From: Dyella_D sp052115385
GTDB taxonomy: Bacteria; Pseudomonadota; Gammaproteobacteria; Xanthomonadales; Rhodanobacteraceae
Direction of reading: 5' to 3'
NCBI RefSeq assembly: GCF_052115385.1
Contig: NZ_JBFRGP010000002.1
Span: 462,044 to 526,043 of the forward strand
Length of the DNA stretch: 64,000 bases
Part shown: piece by piece, positions 26,185-35,648 of the stretch
Position numbering within the stretch: the first letter of the stretch is position 1
Layout of the letters: every line of letters begins with the position of its first letter
Translations under genes and position numbers: made by a program
Notes under the pieces: generated by a model
The model's database searches: none
The model's input: only the letters and a program-made list of their open reading frames with translations
What the model was told of the DNA's origin: nothing

Positions 26185-26527
26185 AGAGAATTCAAGGAGA
26201 TGAAGGCATTCCAGATTACCGCCGACCACGGGCTCTGCAGCCCGACCGGGGATGACCGGTCGATGAGTCCGCTGCGAAACCAAGCTCGTCGAACTCATTA
26301 CCACCAACACGCTCCCAATCCGCGAAGTGTTTAATGGTCCAACTCGACGAATGCGACTGAACAGGCCGCGGAACCCGAACGAATGCATCCAGCGCAAACG
26401 GCGCGCTCGTTCCGGTTCGAAGTGGTCATGTGCCTTTGCATCGACGTGGTTATTCATATCGACTACCGGGTAACTTAGATTCCACGCACCTCATTCCACC
26501 CACGCAACGACGCGCAAGGATTGCCAT
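26185..26527. other. 343-base stretch with a possible alcohol-dehydrogenase start
   Basis: AAGGAG is followed by an ATG at 26200 reading MKAFQITADHGL, which looks like the N-terminus of zinc-type alcohol dehydrogenases, but similarity stops within about 15 codons and the frame ends soon after. The rest shows no coding pattern. It may be the stub of a deleted gene. Weak evidence. Confidence 0.3.
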
Positions 26528-27139
26528 ATGCATCGCAATGCCAAAGCCGGTGTTCGCGCGTTCGCCTTGGCCCTGCTATGCGGCGCGGCGGGCTCAACGC
26601 TTGCGAAGGATGCGACAGCGAACCCGTTGCCGCCGGGCTATTCGCTTGCTGGCACCGGCGACAGGCATGACTTCGATTTTCTCGCTGGCGCCTGGACCAC
26701 CCATCAGCGTCGCCTTAAGACACGCGGCGAAGGCAGTACCGAATGGGGCGACGCGCCATCCAATGTCCATTGCGCAAGGCAGTACCTGGATGGCCTGACG
26801 ACGGTGGAAGAAAGCTACTCGCCGACGAAATCGGTCACCGGGCTTTTTCTTTACCTGTTCGATCTGCAGAAGCGCCAGTGGTCCCTGTACTGGATTGATC
26901 CTAAAAGCGGCAATCCGGGGTCGCCTCTGGTTGGCGGTTTTGCCGGAGATCATGGCGCGTTCTACGGGCAGGACGTGGATGGCGGACGCCCGGTAAAGGT
27001 GCGCTACGCCTGGAGCAAGGTCGACAACGACCATGCGCGCTGGGAACAGGCATTCTCTTTTGACGGTCGTACCTGGGAGACAAACTGGATCTCCGAATTC
27101 ACGCGCGCGAATCCGGTCGAGGTCTGCACGAGGAAATAG
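26528..27139 (+). CDS. exported protein, DUF1579-like beta-barrel
   Basis: 203 residues with a signal peptide (VRAFALALLCGAAGSTLAKDA). The mature part begins DRHDFDFLAGAWTTHQRRLK and continues YLDGLTTVEESYSPTKSVTGLFLYLFDLQKRQWSLYWID, a pattern of many hypothetical proteins of the DUF1579/lipocalin-like group (FDFL-G-W). No catalytic residues can be named. It lies downstream of another exported protein of roughly the same size and type and may be a distant paralogue. Function unknown. Confidence 0.65.
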   Translation: MHRNAKAGVRAFALALLCGAAGSTLAKDATANPLPPGYSLAGTGDRHDFDFLAGAWTTHQRRLKTRGEGSTEWGDAPSNVHCARQYLDGLTTVEESYSPTKSVTGLFLYLFDLQKRQWSLYWIDPKSGNPGSPLVGGFAGDHGAFYGQDVDGGRPVKVRYAWSKVDNDHARWEQAFSFDGRTWETNWISEFTRANPVEVCTRK

Positions 27140-27308
27140 CCGTCTGATGGCATCGCTTGATGCCGCTGGCAGCGAGCGGTGCCGTGTCGATTGCGACTCG
27201 TGACCAGCTCTTGGAGATGGCTGCCACTAGCGGGTAAAAACCAAGGCCAGAGGATTAGCCCATGCTGTCGAAGATGGGCAGGCCATTATTCGTGCTGCCT
27301 CGACTCAG

Positions 27309-28382
27309 TTACAGCGCATCCAGTTTTCGCGGATCAATCACCACATGCTTGATCCGCTGCCGCTTCCACGTATAGACGACATGGACCAGGTCGTCGCGGG
27401 TCTGAATGACCGCCGGGTAAGAGAACTCGGCACCCGGCGTGTTCTCCAGATCGAGCACCTTGCGCCAGTGCTCTCCATCGCTGGAGATCGCCACCGATAG
27501 CTGGCCGCGGCCATCCCACCACTGCGCCCCATGCAGGGTGGGGTTGTAGACGATCAGCAAACGGCCGTCGGCGAGCACCACCGCGTCGATACCCGAGTTG
27601 GGATTGGGCAGATCCAGCAGCCGCAACGGGGACCAGCTGCGGCCGCCATCGCGCGACCAGGTGCTGAAGATCCGGTTCTGCTTGCTGCGTCCGATGGCTT
27701 GCAGGGCTCCATCGCGGTGGATCAGCAGCGACGGCTGGATCGCCTCGATGGATTGCGCACCCATCGGTGGCGCAACGAGCTGCCAGCTGGCGCCATCGTC
27801 AGTGGAGCGCTCGAAGTGCACGGCCCAGTGCTCGCCCTCCGTGCTGGACGGGCTGACGATGGTTCCGTCGGCCAGTTGCACCGGCTTGTTCTTGATCGGT
27901 CCGAGCACACCATCGGGAAGCCGCCGGGGCGCCGACCAATGCAGGCCGTCGTCACTGGCGGTCTTGAGCATGCCCCACCAGTGCTGCGGATCGGGGCCCA
28001 CTTTGTAGAAGAGCATCAGCTTGCCGGTGTTGCCGCGGAACAACACCGGATTCCAGCTGGGAAGGCGCGTCCCATCCGCCTGCACGCCATTGGCGACTTC
28101 GACCGGCGCAGACCACGGTCCGGCTGCTTGCCGCGATAGCCAGATACCGACGCTCGGATCACGCTCCTGCTTACCGCCAAACCACGCGACGACCAGTCCG
28201 GAAGGCGTCTCCACCAAGGTCGCCGCATGACTTTGCGGTGTTGCCTGGATGGCGCCGACGAATTCACTCGTGCGGATGGCCGCCGGCGAGGGCAGGGCAG
28301 TGGCTGGCAGGGGCGCCAAGAACAGCAAGGCCGCCACGCCGCCCAAGGCCAGGCTGGCCCGTAGCATTCGCTTGCTTGTCAT
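27309..28382 (-). CDS. exported sialidase-fold (BNR/Asp-box) glycosidase
   Basis: A 357-residue secreted six-bladed propeller. The signal peptide (LRASLALGGVAALLFLAPLPATA) is followed by ATLVETPSGLVVAWFGGKQE, which opens sialidase-like folds. Asp-boxes are visible: ASDDGLHW, STDDGASW, SRDGGRSW and SSDGEHW. This group is annotated as exo-alpha-sialidase, but many soil-bacterial members act on plant or microbial glycans, and the Arg triad could not be confirmed by eye. It lies 216 bases after the GH27 gene on the same strand, so the two may be co-expressed for glycan breakdown. Confidence 0.78.
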   Translation of the reverse strand: MTSKRMLRASLALGGVAALLFLAPLPATALPSPAAIRTSEFVGAIQATPQSHAATLVETPSGLVVAWFGGKQERDPSVGIWLSRQAAGPWSAPVEVANGVQADGTRLPSWNPVLFRGNTGKLMLFYKVGPDPQHWWGMLKTASDDGLHWSAPRRLPDGVLGPIKNKPVQLADGTIVSPSSTEGEHWAVHFERSTDDGASWQLVAPPMGAQSIEAIQPSLLIHRDGALQAIGRSKQNRIFSTWSRDGGRSWSPLRLLDLPNPNSGIDAVVLADGRLLIVYNPTLHGAQWWDGRGQLSVAISSDGEHWRKVLDLENTPGAEFSYPAVIQTRDDLVHVVYTWKRQRIKHVVIDPRKLDAL

Positions 28383-28598
28383 CAGGAACTCGACTTGAAA
28401 GAGCGCGGAAAAATCAGTCTCGCATGCCGCGGACCCATGCGCGACCTGCCACGCTTCTCGATAACGTCCATGTCCAATCGGCCATCTGACTTTCCAGGAA
28501 TCGAAACCACCCCATGCCCGGGCATGCCGAATCGAATATGCGCCGGCACTGGTAACCGACGACGTCCATCTTCTGGAGCAGGCGGCATGGGATGCGCA

Positions 28599-29975
28599 TC
28601 AGTTGCCGCGAACCTTCCGCAAGGCGAACAAGGCGCTCCCGTGCGCGGGAAGTTCGATATCCAGGCTGCCTGCTGCAGCCGAACGCCGTCCGCTCCACAC
28701 CTCGCGACCCTCGTACCTGCCCGACTCCAGCCCCAGCTCGCTCCAGGTCGCATGCAGCGCGAAAGGCCGCTCGCCCGGATTGAACACGGCCACGTAGCGC
28801 TCGCCATCGCGGCCGCTGGCCACCCACGCGCGAAGTCGCTCGAGGCGCTTGGGCAGATGTTCGACCGGATGGTTGTCGTGGCTGTCCTGATCGATCGCAA
28901 TGACCTCCTTGTTGGTGATCAATGCCCTGGTCGCCTCGTCCAGCATCGTGAGATTGGCGCCCAGGATGAGCGGCGCACGCGCCATGGCGAGCAAGCCCAG
29001 CAGGGTGCGCTGCTCGTCCAGGCTCAGGCGCGACCGGCGAGCTTCGCCCCAGCCCGGATGCGGGGCCAGCATGCCGAAGGGCAGCATGTCGGCATCGGGC
29101 CAGCGGCCATCGCGAGCCTGGCCGGCCCAGGCCGGCAGGCGCTCGAAGACGTCGCGCACGCCCATGGGGAAATCGTCATTGGGATGCTCGTGCGTGAACG
29201 ACCAGCCATCCCACACATCGTTGGAAATGCGCCACATCTGTCCGAACTGCCGAATTTCCGCGGCATGTGACAGCTGAGTCGGGCCAGGAGACAGGCTGAG
29301 CACGATCGGACGGCCGGACTTGCTGATCGCCGCCGCGATCTGACGGATCTCGCTGATCTTGTAAGGATGGTCGGCAATGCAGTCGACCTTGAGGAAATCC
29401 ACACCCCAATCGGCGTACAAGGCCAGCATGGCATCGTAGTAGGCCTGCCCGGCAGGCGTATCCCGCACACCGTAGTTGCTGTCGTCCCAGGGGCAAGTGT
29501 CTGTGGTGTCGGCCGCATCGTTCGCCCGAAAGGCGGAATCGGCGATGGGCAGCTTGTCCGCCACGGCCTGCTTCGGGATGCCGCGCACGATATGGATACC
29601 GAACTTCAGCCCTTGCGCATGCACCCAGTCGGCCAGCGGCTTGAAGCCTTGCCCATGAGCCGCGGAGGGGAAGCGGTTGAGCGCGGGAACCAGCAGGCCA
29701 TTGGCATCCAGTGCGTAGTCCCGCTGCTGCAATGTGTTGGCGAGGGGATGGCGCATGTACCAGCCCTGGTCGATCACCGCATAGGTCCAGCCGTAGGCGC
29801 GCATCGTGGCGAGCGTGGCCGCGTTGGCCTTGAAATCCGCCTCGCCGATGGTCAGCCCGTAGGCATCCCAGCTGTTCCAGCCCATAGGCGGGACAGGACT
29901 GACTTCCTTTGCCGGCAGGGTGCCCGACATCGCAAGCAAGCAAATCAGCAGCGCGGCGCGCATGGTGTTCCGCAT
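28599..29975 (-). CDS. exported alpha-galactosidase-type glycoside hydrolase family 27
   Basis: About 458 residues from ATG 29975. A signal peptide (MRAALLICLLAMSGTLPA) is followed by PPMGWNSWDAYG, the GH27 opening. VDFLKVDCI carries the nucleophile Asp; WRISNDVWDGW probably holds the acid/base. Clan motifs DADMLPFGMLA and a C-terminal beta-sandwich (VAVFNPGERPFALHATWSELGL) complete the fold. Known activities are alpha-galactosidase, alpha-N-acetylgalactosaminidase and isomalto-dextranase; alpha-galactosidase is the default. Upstream Met codons at the start of the frame are not part of a signal peptide. The neighbouring sialidase-fold gene lies downstream. Confidence 0.88.
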   Translation of the reverse strand: MRNTMRAALLICLLAMSGTLPAKEVSPVPPMGWNSWDAYGLTIGEADFKANAATLATMRAYGWTYAVIDQGWYMRHPLANTLQQRDYALDANGLLVPALNRFPSAAHGQGFKPLADWVHAQGLKFGIHIVRGIPKQAVADKLPIADSAFRANDAADTTDTCPWDDSNYGVRDTPAGQAYYDAMLALYADWGVDFLKVDCIADHPYKISEIRQIAAAISKSGRPIVLSLSPGPTQLSHAAEIRQFGQMWRISNDVWDGWSFTHEHPNDDFPMGVRDVFERLPAWAGQARDGRWPDADMLPFGMLAPHPGWGEARRSRLSLDEQRTLLGLLAMARAPLILGANLTMLDEATRALITNKEVIAIDQDSHDNHPVEHLPKRLERLRAWVASGRDGERYVAVFNPGERPFALHATWSELGLESGRYEGREVWSGRRSAAAGSLDIELPAHGSALFALRKVRGN

Positions 29976-30151
29976 GAGGTTCGCTTCCATCATTCCCGGC
30001 ATCTGCCTCATGAAACGCCAGGTCGCCGTTTGTTGCATTACGCAAAACGGCATTTGCCGTTATGAAATCTGCAAGCCGGTCATCCGGGCATCCCGTGCCG
30101 ACGAAGGCCGGAGGATTTCACCATCGAAGCAGAGAACCCACGATGAGCGGA

Positions 30152-30691
30152 TCATCCCACCAGCAGCAGGAGTGCGCGCACAAGCTGGGTAACTTCGCTT
30201 CGGTTTCTGGGGTCAATGGTGAAAATGGGGGCCGCAGCTCCCGCCTCGAGTACCGCTTGATGAAGATCGCTGAGCGAAAAAAACGGCGAAAGATCTGTCT
30301 TGGTCACGCCAATCACGAACTGAAGATCGGGGAAAAGCCGCTTCAATCGCTCGACTTGATGGGCGCCATCGCCCGCAATATCGGGTGACGAGCCATCCAG
30401 GAGAAGGATCACACCCATGGCGCCTGGACCAATCACGGCGCTCATGAAGTTGAATTGTTCTTGTCCAGGCAGGCCGTAAAGATGAAGTGTTTCCTGGTCA
30501 TCCAGGCGGATGCTGCTGTAATCGAACGCAACGGTGGTGGTGACTTTGCCGCCGGCGACGGCATCGCTCCAAGGCACATCGGTAGAGATCGGCGCGGTGT
30601 CCGATATGGCACGGATCGCCGTGGTCTTTCCCGCCCCGACCGGGCCCGCGAAGAGCAGCTTGATGCTGTTGTCAGGCCCGCATGTGACCAT
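30152..30691 (-). CDS. small Ras-like GTPase (MglA/Srp-type)
   Basis: 179 residues. The P-loop is LLFAGPVGAGKTTAIRAI (residues 12-29), the switch-2 region HLYGLPGQEQF, and the base-recognition motif VTKTD in place of NKxD. Proteins of this type (PRK09435-unlike, MglA/CvnD-like) work as molecular switches together with Roadblock/LC7 proteins, two of which are encoded just upstream. It begins inside the end of the 312-residue gene (20-base overlap), which implies coupling. A role in polarity, motility or signalling is inferred. Confidence 0.82.
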   Translation of the reverse strand: MVTCGPDNSIKLLFAGPVGAGKTTAIRAISDTAPISTDVPWSDAVAGGKVTTTVAFDYSSIRLDDQETLHLYGLPGQEQFNFMSAVIGPGAMGVILLLDGSSPDIAGDGAHQVERLKRLFPDLQFVIGVTKTDLSPFFSLSDLHQAVLEAGAAAPIFTIDPRNRSEVTQLVRALLLLVG

Positions 30692-31610
30692 GGCCGAATC
30701 TCATTCCAAAGTGGCGGGCAACGCGCTGAAAGATCGACGTGGACGATTGGCCGGTCAAGCAACTGTTCGAATCCGGGGTAGTGAGCTCGTCCGAACTGAG
30801 AGCACCTCCAGCGAGCGTTGCCCAGCAAAAAGCATTGACTCCGGCCACTTCGATATTTGCGTGCTGTGCAAGGCCGCGCACTGTCCAAGCCGAGCGATTG
30901 AGTAGCGCCGCCAGCCGCAGGGCGCTCACGTCATCAGGGATGCCTCCGAGATCGGGCCAACGCCGCAGCTTGAACGCACGGTGGTCCAGGACGGGAAGTT
31001 GGTTCTGGAAGCGACGACAGGCGGCGACAAAGAAACTGTCAAGACTACGGGAGACGTGCCAGCTTTCGTCTTCCCTTGCCGACTCCAGGGAGTTGGCTGA
31101 AGACCACCCGGGATTCAGCAATCGAGCCTCGGCAGCGAGCAGGTCGCTGACGGTACGAGCATGAATTCGGCTTGCCTGCAGGCGAATGATCACCGCAACC
31201 TGACCAGACTTCGCAAGGAAATCCTTGCTTCTTCCCGTCTCGCCAACGCAGACATCGAGCAGCCCGGTGGCGGTCGCCGGTTCCGTGCTGGCGAGGGGAA
31301 GGAGGGCATTTCGAAGTGCCTTCGCGATGACGACCACGGAGGCTTGATAATCCAACGCAGCCACTCCCGGTGCCGTGCCTTCGGTTTCCCTGGTGCCGAA
31401 ACTGAGGACGCGGAAGGACTTCCGCCTGGCTACTTCATAAGCCAGGCGCCCATAGCCATTTTGCATGTCCACGACCAGTACGTCACATGCATGCCCGCGC
31501 CACGGCTGCATCTCCGCCTCCAGTTGATCGGCGGCCAGAAGTCTGCAAGCCAATGAAATTCGCCGTTCCAGTTCGCGGGGCATGCCGGCGACATGTACTT
31601 GAACCTGCAT
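30672..31610 (-). CDS. hypothetical protein of the Roadblock/GTPase operon
   Basis: 312 residues, not recognised. The first 110 residues alternate strands and helices like a receiver or Rossmann half (ACDVLVVDMQNGYGRLAYEVARRKSFRVLSFG, with a lone Asp pair where a receiver would have its phosphorylation site). The middle is helical. The C-terminal 100 residues (LRRWPDLGGIPDDVSALRLAALLNRS, then AWTVRGLAQHANIE) look like a winged-helix or DUF4388-like effector. No membrane segment or signal peptide. The position between Roadblock and GTPase genes suggests a partner or output protein of the switch. Confidence 0.6.
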   Translation of the reverse strand: MQVQVHVAGMPRELERRISLACRLLAADQLEAEMQPWRGHACDVLVVDMQNGYGRLAYEVARRKSFRVLSFGTRETEGTAPGVAALDYQASVVVIAKALRNALLPLASTEPATATGLLDVCVGETGRSKDFLAKSGQVAVIIRLQASRIHARTVSDLLAAEARLLNPGWSSANSLESAREDESWHVSRSLDSFFVAACRRFQNQLPVLDHRAFKLRRWPDLGGIPDDVSALRLAALLNRSAWTVRGLAQHANIEVAGVNAFCWATLAGGALSSDELTTPDSNSCLTGQSSTSIFQRVARHFGMRFGHGHMRA

Positions 31611-31644
31611 GGAACTTCCTCAGCGCTTGCTGATGGGGCGGTCT

Positions 31645-32004
31645 TCAGGAGAAGTCGAGCGTCTTCTCGAACGATTTGAAGTGGTGCCTGGACATGGCCA
31701 GGTTCGCGCGACGGCGATCCATGATCACGTAGAGAAAAACATTCTTGTTCGTCTCGAGGGGGCGAATGAGGTGGTACTGATCTTCCAGGCTGATGAGAAT
31801 GTCTTCGATGGCGCTATGGATATGCAGCGCCGCGGCGACCTTCCGCTTGGCCCGGAGTACCTCAGAATTTCCCGCGGCCGCCAAATCAAGGTCGATGCTT
31901 CCCTGGCTATCGCCAGCCATCAGCATGCCGCTGTCGGAATCGACGAGAGCGCTGGCGATGTATCCGTCGAGGTTCTTGAGCGAATCGAGCGAAAAATTGT
32001 TCAT
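31645..32004 (-). CDS. Roadblock/LC7-like protein
   Basis: 119 residues. The opening MNNFSLDSLKNLDGYIASALVDSDSGMLMAGDSQ is the LC7 beta-strand pair (xxx-GYIASALVDS-SGM), followed by the long helix (KRKVAAALHIHSAIEDILISLEDQ) and the last strands HLIRPLETNKNVFLYVIMDRRRANLA. Proteins of this fold activate MglA-like GTPases. It lies 22 bases after the first Roadblock gene and 34 bases before the 312-residue gene. Likely forms homo- or heterodimers with its neighbour. Confidence 0.72.
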   Translation of the reverse strand: MNNFSLDSLKNLDGYIASALVDSDSGMLMAGDSQGSIDLDLAAAGNSEVLRAKRKVAAALHIHSAIEDILISLEDQYHLIRPLETNKNVFLYVIMDRRRANLAMSRHHFKSFEKTLDFS

Positions 32005-32026
32005 ACGGTTCCCCTCTGGGTCATGT

Positions 32027-32494
32027 TCAAGTGGGTGGATGCAGGTGCCGCCGCCCCGTTTCTTCCGCGGGCGCGTTCAACGAGGCCGCGACCCGCTCAG
32101 CCACGTCCAATGTCAGCCTCCTGGCCCGGGCCAGAAGGACTTGTGCCCGCATGCCGATGGCCAGTGCAAGCGGATGCTTAGCCGCAGGAATGTGTGCGAT
32201 GACGCAGGTGTACTCACTCATGGTGAGCGATACGGATTGGCAGCTTCCGCCATCAAACTCTTGCGAAAGCGACTCGCAGATCGCAATGATCGAGGAGGTC
32301 ATGGCCGCCAGGCGGCTGGGGTCGATCTGCGCATGCGCACGATGGCTTACCACGCGCGCATCCTTCGTCGAGATGACCGCAAAACCGATGTCAGGATTGC
32401 CGGCGCACAATTCAGCAAGAACGCTTTCACAGATCGCGTGTGGCGATCCATTTCGTGGCGTTTGAGGTTCCAAGTTAGCGGAGGGGCCGTTCAT
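32027..32494 (-). CDS. Roadblock/LC7-like protein
   Basis: About 155 residues from ATG 32494. CESVLAELCAGNPDIGFAVISTKDARVVSHRAHAQIDPSRLAAMTSSIIAICESLSQEF is an LC7 pattern: a first helix, paired strands, and a long helix. The strands SVSLTMSEYTCVIAHI and the final helix GMRAQVLLARARRL follow. It is the first gene of the four-gene operon and may pair with the shorter Roadblock protein. The start is uncertain; the frame remains open upstream with no clear Shine-Dalgarno. Histidine-containing tail of unknown meaning. Confidence 0.68.
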   Translation of the reverse strand: MNGPSANLEPQTPRNGSPHAICESVLAELCAGNPDIGFAVISTKDARVVSHRAHAQIDPSRLAAMTSSIIAICESLSQEFDGGSCQSVSLTMSEYTCVIAHIPAAKHPLALAIGMRAQVLLARARRLTLDVAERVAASLNAPAEETGRRHLHPPT

Positions 32495-32708
32495 AATGGT
32501 GCGCAAGCGGGCGAGTGTGATCACCGTGCCATGGCTGCGCGCGCGATGAGTGTGTGAGGCGCGCAAGGAGGCGCTTGCGGCGTTTGCCGCAGAGTCAATG
32601 ATGACCCCGGGGGTTGTTGGGTGAATATGGCCGTCAGGGACTTTGATCGGTCAGTTGAGGCCGGCCTGGCGACCGCCGTCAGCCCATGCGGCCGATAAGC
32701 CGTCCGCA

Positions 32709-32744
32709 CATGCCCCTTCCCGCCTGCGGCAGGGAAGGGGCATG
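32709..32744 (-). terminator. hairpin after the GH74 gene
   Basis: CATGCCCCTTCCC pairs perfectly with GGGAAGGGGCATG (13-bp stem, 10-base loop), starting 6 bases after the GH74 stop. No T-tract follows on the minus strand, so termination strength is uncertain. Confidence 0.65.
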
Positions 32745-32750
32745 CTTCGC

Positions 32751-35138
32751 TCAGTTCGGCACTTTGCCGTAGATGACGCCGCGGGCTTCGCCCGGCCCGA
32801 TATACACCGTGCCGTAGCTCCTCGGATCGCCGACCACGAGGGCGACGCCATCCCACTGGTGAAGTGCGTCGTTGATCTGCACCCAGGTCGCGCCGGCGTT
32901 GACGGAGCGGAACACCCCGATGACGCCGTTGACGGTGCCGGCCAGATACACCGTGGGGTAGTGCGATCCGGTCACCGCCTTGCCGAAGCCGACCGAGGTC
33001 GCGGACTTCACCGCGGCGGCATCGACGCGTGCCCAGCTGGTGCCGTAGTTGGTGCTGCGATACAGGCCCGAGGGCGCGGCGATCCAGACGTCGCCCGCCT
33101 TGGCTTCGCCGGGAACGCCGGTCACCGCGGCTGCCTGGCTGCTGAGCCACGACGGTACGGCAGGTAGTCCCGTGTTGCTGGATGCATGCCAGCTCACGCC
33201 CTTGTCGGTGCTGCTGTAAAAGTTGCCATCGGCGCTGTGCCAGGCATAGAACACGTTGGAGCTGGCGCCATCGGAAAGCATCTGCACGCCGACCGGAAGC
33301 GACGGCAATCCGCTGCCGCTCGCCCGGGTCCAGCTTGCACCGCCATCGTTTGAAACCACCGGAGCGACGTCGCTCGGAGCCCACGCGATGGTCTTGCCGT
33401 CACCGGAAATGGCGGCGGTGCCACCGCCATTGGAGGAACCTGCCTGGTTGGGGAATCCGGTCCAGGTAGATCCGCCGTCATGGGAGATGGAGCCGTACGA
33501 GGTGAGGTTGCTGTTGCCGTGCTGGATGATGCGCACGATCGTCGAGGGCGAATTCTTGGCGAAGTCCAGCCCGGTGCCGATGCTGTCGCCGCAAGTGGGG
33601 TTATTGGGCTGCGCCAGCGGCGCCGCCGTCAGGCTGGTGTGCACGAAACCGCAGACGTCGCCGAGGCCGCTGAGCAGATGCGGGCCGGAGGTGGGCGACA
33701 GCAAGGTGACCACGGCCGTTTCCTCCAGACCGCTGGCGCCGATCGACCAGTGCGTCGGCTTGCCCGCGTCGGCGCTGGTCAGGTCGAAGGTGGTCCAGAT
33801 GACGCCACCGGTGCCGTACATGGCATGCGCCGGGTTGAAGGGATCGAGCGTCACCTGGCCCCAGTTGCCGAAACCTGCTTGCTTCTGGCCCGGTTCGACC
33901 TGCCAGGGCGCTACGCTGGCGTCGCGAATCGCATACGTTCCGGAGGCCGGCGTGTTGCCGTCCCAGGTGGCGCCGCCCACGTCGATCCAGCTGTTGCCGC
34001 CGTCGGTGCTGCGGTACATGGTGTCCATCGGCCACCAATGATCCATGGTCATCACCACCAGCGTGCCGGGATGCGAAGGATCGACCGACAGGCCGCTGTA
34101 GCCGGAAGCGTAGTTGAACCGGTCGACCGGTGTGATGTTGGTCCAGGTGTGATGCACGGTGTCGTACTTCCATACCGCGCCGGAGGTCATGCCGCCGGGG
34201 CCGATGGCATACGTGTAGTTGCCGTTGCTGTCGGTGCCGTTGCCATAGGTGACGTAGAGATTGCCGTCCGGTCCGAGCTGACCACGCTGTGGCAGCTGGT
34301 TGGCGGGGCCGCCGGACACGGGGTTCCAGGTAACGCCCGCATCGGTGCTCACATAGAGCGTGATGCCGCTGCTTGCCCCGGCGCGCGTCGACACGCCTGC
34401 GTAGATGGTCCTGGTCGGTGTCCCGGCGGCTTCACCCGCGGGTGCGAAGGCGACGAATGCCACGCCGACACCGGTGCCATCGTTGGTCAGCGCGGTGAAG
34501 CCGCTTACTTGCGACCACGTCGCCCCCTTGTCCTTGCTGGTCCACAAGCCGTTCTGTCCGGCAACCTGCACGGGAACGTTGGAGTTGGCGGTGCTGTAAA
34601 CGGCGTTGGACGTGCCGTAAAAAAGCACCGAGCCATCATTCGGATCGACCTGCAGGCGTTCGCCGGCATTGCGCCCGTCTTCATTGCCGCCGACCCGGAA
34701 GCTCAGCGGGTGGGCGGTGAAGCTCTTGCCCTGGTCGGTTGATACCAGCACGGCGCCATTGGCGGCCCAGGTCTTGACGTACAGGCCCGCCATCATGAAG
34801 AGCATGTTGGGATCATGCGGATCGACGGCGATGCTCTCGATGCCGGTCCAGGACTGATTGGACGGCGCCGTCGAATCATTCAGCGCAATCCATGTGCTGG
34901 ATGTCGAATCGAGGCGATAGGCGCCACCCACGTCGGTGCGCGCGTAGAACAGGCCCTGTTGTCCAGGGTGCGCGACGATGCCGTCGACATAGCCGCCGGC
35001 GACGATGCGCACATTGTTCCAGGTGTAAGGAACCTGTGCGGTCTGCGCGGAAAGCATCGCTGCATGCGGCAGCGAAAGCATGGCAGCGGCGCCACAGGTC
35101 AGCCCCCGGGCGATGGCTCGGTGTAAGCGCTTGTTCAT
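32751..35138 (-). CDS. exported GH74 xyloglucanase
   Basis: A 795-residue secreted two-propeller enzyme. The signal peptide ends near AMLSA-QTA. Family hallmarks are NVRIVAGGYVDGIVAHP, FYARTDVGGAYRLD (an active-site Asp), GGNEDGRNAGERLQVDP, TSKDKGATW, and GLGDVCGFVH (the second catalytic Asp in the GDxxGFxH motif). Several Asp-box-like motifs mark the blades. GH74 enzymes cleave xyloglucan endo- or exo-wise. GGAGGGG precedes the ATG. The 13-bp hairpin follows the gene. With GH31 and GH29-type genes elsewhere in the window this points to hemicellulose (xyloglucan) use: GH31 may remove xylose and GH29 fucose. Confidence 0.92.
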   Translation of the reverse strand: MNKRLHRAIARGLTCGAAAMLSLPHAAMLSAQTAQVPYTWNNVRIVAGGYVDGIVAHPGQQGLFYARTDVGGAYRLDSTSSTWIALNDSTAPSNQSWTGIESIAVDPHDPNMLFMMAGLYVKTWAANGAVLVSTDQGKSFTAHPLSFRVGGNEDGRNAGERLQVDPNDGSVLFYGTSNAVYSTANSNVPVQVAGQNGLWTSKDKGATWSQVSGFTALTNDGTGVGVAFVAFAPAGEAAGTPTRTIYAGVSTRAGASSGITLYVSTDAGVTWNPVSGGPANQLPQRGQLGPDGNLYVTYGNGTDSNGNYTYAIGPGGMTSGAVWKYDTVHHTWTNITPVDRFNYASGYSGLSVDPSHPGTLVVMTMDHWWPMDTMYRSTDGGNSWIDVGGATWDGNTPASGTYAIRDASVAPWQVEPGQKQAGFGNWGQVTLDPFNPAHAMYGTGGVIWTTFDLTSADAGKPTHWSIGASGLEETAVVTLLSPTSGPHLLSGLGDVCGFVHTSLTAAPLAQPNNPTCGDSIGTGLDFAKNSPSTIVRIIQHGNSNLTSYGSISHDGGSTWTGFPNQAGSSNGGGTAAISGDGKTIAWAPSDVAPVVSNDGGASWTRASGSGLPSLPVGVQMLSDGASSNVFYAWHSADGNFYSSTDKGVSWHASSNTGLPAVPSWLSSQAAAVTGVPGEAKAGDVWIAAPSGLYRSTNYGTSWARVDAAAVKSATSVGFGKAVTGSHYPTVYLAGTVNGVIGVFRSVNAGATWVQINDALHQWDGVALVVGDPRSYGTVYIGPGEARGVIYGKVPN

Positions 35139-35648
35139 TACCCCTCCAGATATGTGTCAGATCAGGCCGCACCGTGCGTCGCAGGAATTTGCCGCCGGCG
35201 GATCGAATGGTTGCGCCGGCGCAATCGCGATGAGGATGTTCGATGCGCGCTCGTTCGAGCGATCAACAATGTACTTCGAAATGTTTCCGGAACATCGCGC
35301 GTCGGACTCGATCGCGCGGTCCGTTCTGACATTCGTGATGCGCGGCACACAGTGCACTTGCGTGACGCTGACGAGATTTTCGATCACTAGTCATTTCGGG
35401 CCAAATTCGCGCTCTGGCTCACCATTTGAAAAATTCGCGCGCATGCATCGTCGCGCGATCAAGTACTTTTTAATGCACAGAAACACCGCATTTTGCTGCG
35501 ACGCCTGAAGCGGGCAGCGAGCGTGCGACCGACTGATTCCGCAGGGGGAATCGCCACTGTCAACCGCGTCGATGCGAGCCGTCGGCGCGCGCTGCGCGCT
35601 GGCCGCCTCGTCTGCGGGAAGGGCACTCATTTCTCGCAGGGCATTCTC
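35139..35648. other. 510-base divergent region between GH74 and an autotransporter
   Basis: No convincing gene. Richer in A+T between 35380 and 35500, where promoters for the autotransporter are likely. It contains ACTAGTCATTTCGGGCCA (35386-35403), closely repeated upstream of pilE. The region also serves as upstream sequence for the GH74 gene. Confidence 0.35.
35386..35403 (+). repeat. 18-base motif shared with the pilE upstream region
   Basis: ACTAGTCATTTCGGGCCA. A copy with two differences lies at 44647-44664. Both are in non-coding DNA upstream of surface-structure genes and could be a regulator site or a remnant of duplicated flank. Confidence 0.35.

Noticed and set aside
35280..35296. 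Palindrome around TTTCCGGAA in the GH74/autotransporter gap
   Set aside because: Symmetry holds for only 8 bases; flanks do not pair.
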